From positions 181,030-245,029 of the forward strand of contig WELB01000073.1 of the NCBI GenBank assembly GCA_009602725.1: 64,000 nucleotides of DNA, given 5' to 3'. Positions 56,820 to 64,000 of the stretch are shown here, one piece after another; the stretch's first letter is position 1, and each line of letters begins with the position of its first letter. This DNA comes from Spirogloea muscicola (Eukaryota; Streptophyta; Zygnematophyceae; Spirogloeales; Spirogloeaceae). The notes beneath the pieces are model-generated. The model saw nothing but the letters and a program-made list of their open reading frames with translations. It had not been told where the DNA came from and made no database searches. Position numbers and translations under genes: made by a program.

Positions 56820-57545
56820 TTCAAGTAATGGAGAGCCTGTGTCGGCAAGTACAAGGCAAGCACATTGACAGATGTAAATCACCTGCTGCTAAGCTGACCC
56901 GCTCAGTCCACACGAGTCAGCACATGGAGGTCGCTAACTGATGCCTGAACACCGGACAGCAATCGACCAGCTCTTGTGTCACCAACTGAGGCTCGACTAG
57001 CTTTCTGATGCAAAGCATAAGCCTGAGCTGCAGACAGGCTGACACTCGACGTCGCAAAAATGACAAGTAGGCTGCCGGCATGCCCATCTGGGCTGGAAGC
57101 ATATTCCCGCGTCTTACATATCCCAGACTCGCTATGTTCTCAAGTAGGGTATGGAAGCGAGGACCCATGCAGCCGAAGCTGTCAATTGCGGCTGGTATGA
57201 GGTGATCACTGCGGGGTCAGTCAGGGTGTAGTGTAGGAGCTTTCTCTGCTCTGCACCTCCCACTGGGTGGCCAGCAATGTGAGTCGATGCTGAACTCTTG
57301 TACGCCTCCGTCACAATTACATCAAACAAGGCTCGTGGGCCTCCGCCAGGTTGTACACCCACAATGTCCAGGGTGCAACGGTGATGGCGTCCCTGAGAAT
57401 CCGAAATTAAGGGCATTATATTGCTCACTTCCACATTGGCGCAGTAGCCGACGTCGCTAATCAAGTCCGCCAGGGCGTCCCCTAGGAGATTATGAATGCC
57501 CGCCACTTCAGGGCCTGTGGGACACCGCAGCATGTGGGTAGCGAG
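56820..57545 (-). mobile_element. Family B non-LTR retrotransposon, 3' fragment, copy 2
   Basis: The minus strand reads MLRCPTGPEVAGIHNLLGDA, LADLISDVGYCANVEVSNIM and LDIVGVQPGGGPRALFDVIV, open for 133 residues. It then continues in other frames with the SIPYLRTL and NMLPAQ blocks. This is better preserved than copy 1 and shows a family A-like order: a Cys/His block, then an Asp-bearing DVIV strand. Confidence 0.8.
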
Positions 57546-58299
57546 GAGAGGAGAGGACAGGAGAGAAAAGAAGGCACGCAGTGCACATTGAATGACTTAA
57601 ATGAATTAGTCGCCTCTTAAGCCAATACACTGTTTAGGCAAAAGCTAGTTCAACGAGAGAAGGTGGCGAGGCGATCATAGAAAGGAGCGCTGGAGCGCAC
57701 TTCGCGTAGTCGGATCTGGGTCTGGTAAGAAGAAGTCTCAAGAAGGGCCGGCCACCTAGCTTGAGCCGACGGCCGAACCCTGGCCTACCTGATAGCATTT
57801 CAACCCCCAAGGCCATGGAAAAACGTAGAGATCAACACAAGCACATTAGTGCAAGCCAGTTTTATGGATGCAAATACCGCATACAAGATCTTGCAGTTGT
57901 TGCTGGAGTGCTTCGTAGAAGGCAGAAGAGAAAATAAGTAAGTAAGTAACTTACTGTCTACCGAGTAGATAGTAAGTTCAGCATGGAACCAGGTCTTGAA
58001 GTAGTGGCTGCTGCGAGATGTTGGCCATGACAACGGCAATGCTCTCTCAACAAGCTGGCCCCAGGGCGCCTCCCGTGGAAGCCAATCAATCAAGTCTTAC
58101 GGAGCAGCGTTTAGGGTTTAGAGATGCAGGGTCCAGAGATTCAGACATCACCTGTCATGTATCAGAAACCCTATTGTATGTCTAGGATACTTGAGCACTC
58201 ATCTCGTTGTTGCATGACACACTATCATGTTGTCTTTGCAACAAAAGTGCCAAGTAATCAGTGCCAAGTGAAGAAGGATGAGCATAACAAGAACAAGCA

Positions 58300-59090
58300 T
58301 GGTGCATCTACGAGTCTGACACGCTAACAGATTGTATGTCAAGATCTGCAAATGTGTACCCGCGACAATAAAAATCAAAGTTAGAAATCAAAGACAGAAT
58401 AAACGAAGACATACAAGCGCTGACAAGGTAAAAAGGAGCAACTTCTTTGCTCAAGCCCAAATTAGTCAATAAGGAAACACGAAAGAAGTAAGAAGTAAGT
58501 AGAAAAGTAAGTAGAAAAGAAGTAAGAAGGACAGGCCAAAATATCGGTCCTTGAAAGCCTGCTGCTGTGCAACGCAAGAATCTCCTTCTGTGGCCTGCAA
58601 TCACTATTCCAGCTACCATGGTTGTTATACTTGTTGCCATTCTCAAATACCAACAGTAGCATTGAGAAGTTTACCACTTTTGAAAGACCACTGGGAGCCT
58701 ATGCCTGCGACTAAAGTACCCAAAATTGCTACAATCATCGTAACAAGTCCTGCAACATAACATGCTGTATGTTCATCGAGATTGAGGTATAGAAAGGTGA
58801 TGCTGGTTGTTGCATTTATAGTTATGCTGAGGGTGATGAACATGGCCCCCAATTAAATCATGCTGCAAAGACAGACAGGCGACTCTCGGCCCAATGAAAA
58901 CAAGACCAGCACCACACAATGTTACAGCACACAGATGGGAGTCAGGACTGAAGCAATAGATACCCTCTTGAGGCTGTGAGAAATGTTGAATTACAGTGTT
59001 GCCCCACGAGAGGGTCTTGTGGCAAGTCAAGGTGGCTGAGTTCAACAATCTAGCGTCTGCTAAGATACACCACAGCGCAAGCACACAATG
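58300..59090 (-). CDS. Small multi-span membrane protein, copy 2, unknown family
   Basis: On the minus strand WCILADARLLNSATLTC (near 59075) is followed by a Gly-rich hydrophobic stretch, then MFITLSITINATTSITFLYL, TACYVAGLVTMIVAILGTLV, GSQWSFKSGKLLNATVGI and a last span MATSITTMVAGIVIAG. The spacing matches copy 1 at 42235-42907. The frame shifts between segments by an amount that may be small introns or damage; I cannot decide. A further hydrophobic stretch (FWPVLLTSFLLTFLLTSYFF) follows. The function is unknown. Confidence 0.5.
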
Positions 59091-59104
59091 CTGCAGAAGC
59101 GATG

Positions 59105-59401
59105 TGACAAGTAGTCAACGCTCAGGCCACACAGCTAAGAGCTCATCCAAGATTATAAGCTAAGTGATTGCAGTCACACGAAGTCACATATGATGGTCGG
59201 GTACCGACGAAAATTCCGTTGTTTGGGCATGGCTACGGATCCATTGCCCCCTCCGTTGTCCGGGGCAACAGCTGAACTTTGGCCACGCGCCATTTAGAAT
59301 CTCCCTCCACGCCCTCTTGGTACGGCTCCGTTGCAGGCGCGATGCCTGCTGATGAAGCAGTGGCGTGGGCGGCGACAGCGGCAGTGGCGGCAACTCAAGG
59401 G
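59105..59401 (+). repeat. About 300-base dispersed repeat, copy 2
   Basis: It matches 55039-55364. Both copies end shortly before a simple or hairpin repeat. Confidence 0.8.
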
Positions 59402-59414
59402 AACGGCTGTGAGA

Positions 59415-59580
59415 AGTAGCTGTAAGAGAAAAGAAGTGGCTCTTCCAATGGGGGCAAGGGCTGTGAGAAGCCAGCCCGAAAAGAATGACAAGAGGGGGAA
59501 GCGGCTGCTGATATTAAAAGAGCGGCTGTGAAAGCCAGCCAGATGCATACAGGTGTTCATGACGGAGCCACAAAGAAGAC
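59415..59580 (-). repeat. Hairpin unit and hairpin variant beside a family A copy
   Basis: A full minus unit (CTCTTCCAATGGGGGCAAGG, then GCTGTGAGAAGCCAGCCC) is followed by the variant GCGGCTGTGAAAGCCAGCCA. Both lie on the 3' side of the minus copy at 60135-59594. Confidence 0.85.
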
Positions 59581-59593
59581 AGCCAGGGCGCTC

Positions 59594-60135
59594 TTAGTAA
59601 CCCCGTGTCAGCAGTAGGAAGTCAGATGAGCTGAGGGGAGGAAGAGCAACCCCGCTGCGCAAGCCAGAGGCTGCTGCAAGGGCACGACCAGCGCGGCGAT
59701 GCAAAGCAAGCGCTTGGGAGCGCTGTAGCGACATAGACAAACGCATACGGTAGCAGGACACAAGACCCAAAGGCACCGAGCCACCGGGAAGGGCTGCACC
59801 CTGTTCCCGGCGCCGCTGGTCAGCTTGAGATGCCAGCAGCTAAAGTAACGAGGACCACCGACCCCCGTAACACCCATGGATGTCCATGGCCAGGGGGTAA
59901 AAGGTATCACCCGCCGGGTGGTCCTTGTACTTGTGCAACTACTTCTGTTCGGCCACCTTCACGGCATAGCCGGTCTCAGAAGTTACGGGGCCCTTTGTCC
60001 GGAAGCTGTCGGTTAGGGCGACGTCCATGAGAAGCCGCTTGCCCCCTCCCAGGGGGACGCCGACCAGATCGACACGCCGCGTCCGAGGGACCCCGTTGCG
60101 GAGCTGGACGGGCATCACCCCGGTGCTCTCCAACA
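59594..60135 (-). mobile_element. Family A 3' fragment, SSSDFLLLTRGY subtype
   Basis: The minus strand reads TGVMPVQLRNGVPRTRRVDL, VGVPLGGGKRLLMDVALTDS and, after a stop, YKDHPAGDTFYPLAMDIHG-like residues. The end is YRMRLSMSLQRSQALALHRR, then LSSSDFLLLTRGY. It is truncated inside the endonuclease domain. Confidence 0.85.
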
Positions 60136-60469
60136 AAGGTGAGAGAAAGACTCTTCCAGTGAAGTGGCTGTGAGAGGCCAACCTGACCACGGTCTGCAAG
60201 GGTCGACCAAAGGTCAATGACCGTCAAAGCCAGAGCTGGGCGGAAGACCTGCTGGGGCCCTAGCCCTCCGCGCCCTTGCGCTCGCTCAGGCAAATAATTA
60301 CAGTACTCGGCCAGACGAAGGCTCGTCTGGCCCCGAATTGGTCCCCCCTCGGCGGACCATGGTCTTTACCTGGTGGCCTTTACCGCCAATGTTGGTAATT
60401 GCAAATCCGGAGAGGAAAGGTCTTCCACAGCTTACTCGCCGCTGCCCTGCGAGAATTTGCTTCCCCAAA

Positions 60470-60560
60470 AAGAGAAGTGGCTCTCCCAATGGGGGCAAGG
60501 GCTGTGAGAAGCCAGCCCGAAAAGAACTGACAAAGATTCGAAGGGGCCAAAATGACAGAG
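60470..60560 (-). repeat. Hairpin unit, well preserved
   Basis: It reads GGCTCTCCCAATGGGGGCAA, GGGCTGTGAGAAGCCAGCCC and then ACTGACAAAGATTCGAAGGGG, the full second-type unit in minus orientation. Confidence 0.88.
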
Positions 60561-60627
60561 GGGCCTAAAGCCACAATGACGGAGGGGCCTGAAGATGCTA
60601 TGTCAGAATGGGTGGAGGATGGACCAC

Positions 60628-62975
60628 TCAGTAGCTACGAGTGAGGAGCCTCATATCCGACAGACTTGCTGCCGGAAGACTATCCCCCTGACGAAAGCCA
60701 GAAGCTGCAGCGAGAGCACGGCCAGCACGCAGATGCAAGGTGTGGGCCATGGACCGCTGAAGGGAGACTGACAATCGCATGCGATATACCTGGGCCCACG
60801 AGCCAGCGGCATTGAAGTCAGCCGGCTCAGCTCGCCTGCGGGACACAGCGCGCCGTGCAAGCCTGGCCAGCAGGTCGAGCCACTGGGACCCGAAGCCCTG
60901 TGCACGTCCATGGCCAGGGGTACGAACTCGTCTCCAGCGGGGTGGTCAGCGTGTTTGGCCGCTTTACTGCGAGCGGCCTTCGCCGCAGCATGGCCAGCCC
61001 GCGAGGCAGAGAGCTCCGTATTGGATCGGTCCACCACATTGGAGTCACGTCTGCAATGACGCGCACGCCGCCTCCCGGCGTCGAGGCCACCAAGTCGACC
61101 CGGCCCGTTTGAAGTCCGCCGGCCTTCTGGAGGATTGGCATGATGGAAGTGTTTTCCATCGCCACCGTTGAGCCCGGCTTCCACAAAGATGCCAAACATG
61201 GCATCCCTGAGGAGGTCGTGTGCAGCGGTGCGTTCACCTCCCATGGCGCAGCGGAGGACATGCGCCGCCAGCTCCGCCGGGTCTGCCGACCGTTCGCAGC
61301 ACTCGCGCTGCAGCACGTTTAGCAGACAGGGCCGGGGGAGGCCCAGCAGGCGGTGGACTGCCGTGCGGAAAAGGTCATCCAGCATCCTGAGTGCATCGTA
61401 GTGGGGGAGCGCGGAGAGCCAGGCTGCCGCGCCAGGGGAGGAGGCCGACCGCAGCTGAGCATGGCCGCACACGTCTGTCGGAGGGAGGAGCCGCAGCGTG
61501 GCCGTGAAGGCCACCTTGTCGACCTCTGCCAAGTATCGCGCCTGCGCCCGCGAGTCGATGGAGTGGGCCAGGTGCGCAAACGGGACCACGCTCTCCGCGA
61601 GGGCTGGGTGCTCCACGAGTGACTCGTGTTGAGAGGAGCGGAGCGCCACCTGAAAAGGCAACGAGCCGGTCTTTACCTCCGCCACAGGCTGCTGCAGCAT
61701 GGGCCGCCCACCCTGGACGAAGCGCTGGGCCACCGACGTGGCGACCTGAGCCCAGCTGCCGAGATACGCTGGCCTGCAAATGCGAGCGAGTGAGCGGCAG
61801 CCGAGGCCGCCGTGACTGAGAGGAAGAGCAGCCTGGTGCACAGCAGCTGTCCAGTCGAGGAAGTCTGAGTGTCGGATGAAGGCCGCCACGCTCTCCATGA
61901 CGCCGGTGTCGAACATGGCGCAGGCCTCCAGCACCACAAGGCAGGGAGGTGTAGCCCGCGCAAGGTAGTGGGGCCGCTGGACGATGCTTCTGGTGAGCAT
62001 GGCCAGGGAGGCAAGATAGAACTTGCATGTGACAACGAGATATGAGTTGGTCGTCATTCATAAAAGTGGTAATCAATTACCATATCCTGCAGCTCTGGGA
62101 GGCGGGCAGCCGGTCGAAGGTGCTCCTGGAGCCGGGCGCGCAGCTGCGCGTCCACGACGGATGGCGTGCCGAGGGGAACCCCCAGGATGGTGAGGCCGTC
62201 CGGAGGAGTCTGGCAACCGGTGGGCAGAGGCACGGGGGCAGGCAGGCTGCGAGGCGACCACGCGACGCACTTCTCGGCCCGAATGGTCAAGCCGAGGGCG
62301 GCCAGCTGCTGCTGGACGGTGGCATTGGCTGCCAGCACATTCCCTGGGCTGCCGACCAGTGTGGTGTCGTCGGCGTAGATCGGCAGGAGGACGCTGGGGT
62401 GCGCCGCCGCAGTGGCCTTGAGAGCGCGAAAGTGAGCCAGCGCAAAAGAGAACCCGGCCAGAGGATCCCCCTCGCGTGTGCCCGTCCTCGACTGCAGCGT
62501 CTCCACCTCACCACTCCCTGTCCGCCACAGAAGGTCGCTGGGCTGGCCGTAGCCAAGGCGGAAGTAGGGAAGGAGGGAGGGGAAGGCCGCTCGCAGCTCC
62601 TCGGCGATGGCGCTGCTCTCTACGTTGTTGAAGGCGTTTTGCACATTAACAGCCAGGACCATCCAGTCAGGCTGGAGATCCAGGGCCGCGCGGACGCCGT
62701 GGACGACATCCTCCCCGCCGCTTCGTAGCCCAGCGCCGTCTTGATGTGGGGCAAGGTGGGTCTGCGCCTGCCTGGGATGTTGCTGCCACAGCGTGCGGGC
62801 CACCAAACGGTACAGAACCTCGCCGATGGCGATGGTGCGGACTCCGCCATTGGCCTCGGCGATGGCGAGGAGGTTGCTGGAGCAGAGCACCGAACGGGTA
62901 GCAGCAGGGACTTTCTCCTGGGCCACGAGCTGACAGACTTGGAGCAGCGCCTGGAAGTCGGAGGCCTCGAAGAAG
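60628..62975 (-). mobile_element. Family A retrotransposon, longest copy
   Basis: On the minus strand, from FFEASDFQALLQVCQLVAQE, it holds the reverse transcriptase: GGVRTIAIGEVLYRLVARTL, APHQDGAGLRSGGEDVVHGV, AVNVQNAFNNVE, RTGTREGDPLAGFSFALAHF, the catalytic IYADDTTLVG (about 62385-62355) and GLTIRAEKCVAW. After a stop near 62054 the next frame gives the thumb and connector (LVVLEACAMFDTGVMESVAA, ALPLSHGGLGCRSLARI), the zinc finger (CCERSADPAELAAHVLRCAM) and pieces of the endonuclease (TGRVDLVASTPGGGVRVIAD; HPAGDEFVPLAMDV). The end is SLSDMRLLTRSY. At least three frame changes make it inactive. The N-terminal segment is missing at a junction with hairpin units. Confidence 0.92.
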
Positions 62976-62984
62976 CCTTCGTTC

Positions 62985-63125
62985 ATTCTTTTCTGGGCTG
63001 GCTTTTTCCAGCCCCTATCCTCAATGGGCGAGCCCTTCTTCGAAGAAGACGCTTCCAGGACAGGGCGAAGGCTGGGAGAGGCCAGCCCAGAGAAAAGAAT
63101 GAACAAAGTTCGAAGGGGCCAGGGA
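62985..63125. repeat. Facing pair of hairpin units at a copy's 5' junction
   Basis: A plus unit (GGGCTGGCTTTTTCCAGCCC, 62995) and a minus unit (GGCTGGGAGAGGCCAGCCCA, about 63070) face each other around AGAAGACGCTTCC. They lie immediately 5' of the minus copy that begins at 62975. Confidence 0.8.
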
Positions 63126-63129
63126 AAGC

Positions 63130-63193
63130 GCCAATACATTCAGGATACCAGGAGACAGATACTCCGACCTGCGGCTGCTTAGTAGGGGTTACT
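63130..63193 (+). mobile_element. Family A tail
   Basis: It reads YSDLRLLSRGY, then a stop and GTGTTTTGTAGCTACTTGA, as at 18066 and 48732. Confidence 0.8.
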
Positions 63194-63212
63194 GAGTGTT
63201 TTGTAGCTACTT

Positions 63213-64000
63213 GAGCCAAGCCAACGCACGGTGATGCTAGCCAGGATTCAGCGTTTTGAGGGCGGTGCATGGGAGCAGCTCCTGGAGGAGCATCGCACAG
63301 CTGTCCAGGTGTCCCAGGCGGATCGGCCCACCCCAGCCACCTCAGAGGCTTCAGCTGTCCGCCGAGCCATTCGTTTCGGCCGCGCAGGGGACCTTTCCCG
63401 AGCTGCCCAAGCTCTGGACCCAGCCACCCCAGCACCTCACGACGCAGAAGCAAGCGCGGCCAGATTAACTGGTGGCTGGGAGAGGCCAGCCCAAAAGAAT
63501 GGACAAGGTCTGACGCAGAGACCCTTGCTGCTCTCCAGACCCTCCACCCCCCTGCCCCAAGCTTCCTACCCCCCTGGCTCGAGGAGTTTCAGCCCCCGAC
63601 CACGGTGGACCTCAATCCAGCAGCTCTTCGGACAGCGCTGGTGCAGAGCCGGAAAGCAGCGGCCGGAGGGCCCTCGAGCTTGCTCTTTGAACACCTTCGA
63701 GAGCTCTGGCTCGACGACGAGGCGGGTGACTTCAGTCTGCTGCACAAAGTGTGCCAAGCGGTTGCGCGCGGCCTCCTCCCACCCAAGGCCCGGGCGGCAC
63801 TCACCAGCAGCACTCTGCTCGCTCTCTCCAAGCCCACCAGAGGCGTCCGACCAATTGCGATGGGCGAGGTCCTTACCCGACTGGTTTCAAAAACCGTATT
63901 CCAGCAGAACAGAGAGGCGGCGCAGCTCCACTTCTCTCCACACCAGTTTGGCGCAGGGCTGTCTGCGGGCGCGGAGACAGTGGTTCATGGTCTACGTGTT
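63213..64000 (+). mobile_element. Family A retrotransposon, N-terminal and RT part, runs off the window
   Basis: From about 63213 the strand reads MLARIQRFEGGAWEQLLEEH, AIRFGRAGDLSRAAQALDPA, then (after the insertion at 63449-63511) LAALQTLHPPAPSFLPPWLE, SRKAAAGGPSSLLFEHLREL, RGVRPIAMGEVLTRLVSKTV and SPHQFGAGLSAGAETVVHGL. This supplies the N-terminal segment that the other copies lack. Apart from the 71-base insertion plus duplication, the frame is open to the window end. It is the most intact reverse transcriptase region here. The left edge directly follows another copy's tail. Confidence 0.9.
63449..63511 (-). mobile_element. 63-base hairpin unit inserted in a reverse transcriptase frame
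   Basis: The unit reads AGCAAGCGCGGCCAGATTAA and ends GGACAAGGTCT. It is flanked by GACGCAGA at 63441-63448 and again at 63512-63519. Removing the unit and one duplicate restores the reading frame (HDAETLAALQTLHP). The unit itself is almost identical to 22422-22484 and to 41085-41149. Confidence 0.93.

Noticed and set aside
63449-63511. The 63-base insertion as a spliced introner-type intron
   Set aside because: A splice at the duplicated site would need an AA or GA donor, and the host gene is a retrotransposon copy. A plain insertion explains it better.

Overview
This is nuclear DNA from a eukaryote, most likely a green alga. The host genes have many short introns (GT-AG, with one clear GC-AG). 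Their closest remembered relatives are plant proteins: an ACD11-type glycolipid transfer protein, a plant-type DUF726/TMCO4 protein, a DUF924 protein and an F-box/WD40 protein. Short interstitial TTTAGGG tracts fit the telomere motif of plants and trebouxiophyte-type algae. Base composition is GC-rich, with Ala/Gly-rich coding runs and GCC/GGC tracts. The assignment to green algae is inference; a trebouxiophyte is a guess. The assembly has one 693-base gap (23494-24186) and a few small N positions.

Host genes sit mainly in the left quarter: a coiled-coil protein (149-2405, +), DUF924 (4745-3110, -), F-box/WD40 (6154-8357, +), and a 15-exon TMCO4/DUF726 hydrolase-like gene (9699-15641, +) whose exon lengths sum to an intact frame. 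Further right are an acidic single-exon protein (24526-25308, +), the ACD11-like gene (33449-32155, -) and the 3' part of a PP2C phosphatase (about 47460-46820, -). Two related small multi-span membrane protein genes lie at 42235-42907 (+) and 59090-58300 (-).

Most of the rest is mobile DNA. The dominant element is a non-LTR retrotransposon (family A) with a reverse transcriptase and a C-terminal zinc-finger plus restriction-like-endonuclease domain. I count about twenty 5'-truncated copies, many ending in the C-terminal signature ...LLTRGY or a close variant. A second family (B) has at least three pieces. Copies are followed by 60-70 base units carrying a hairpin with the stem GGGCTG/CAGCCC. 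More than forty such units, in both orientations and sometimes in head-to-tail arrays, are scattered through the window. One 63-base unit (63449-63511) sits inside the reverse transcriptase frame of another copy, flanked by a perfect 8-base target duplication, so these units move on their own or as extreme truncations.

The region from about 49.5 to 55 kb is different. It is an AT-rich island with degraded frames for secreted and membrane proteins, next to a degraded D5-like superfamily 3 helicase. It looks like a fossil of a large-DNA-virus-like insertion. Other structures are a Ty3-like retroelement fossil with integrase and a PHD finger (27.25-28.77 kb), a 254-base direct repeat pair beside it, a palindrome of about 630 bases (31.26-31.89 kb), and several unnamed dispersed repeat families.
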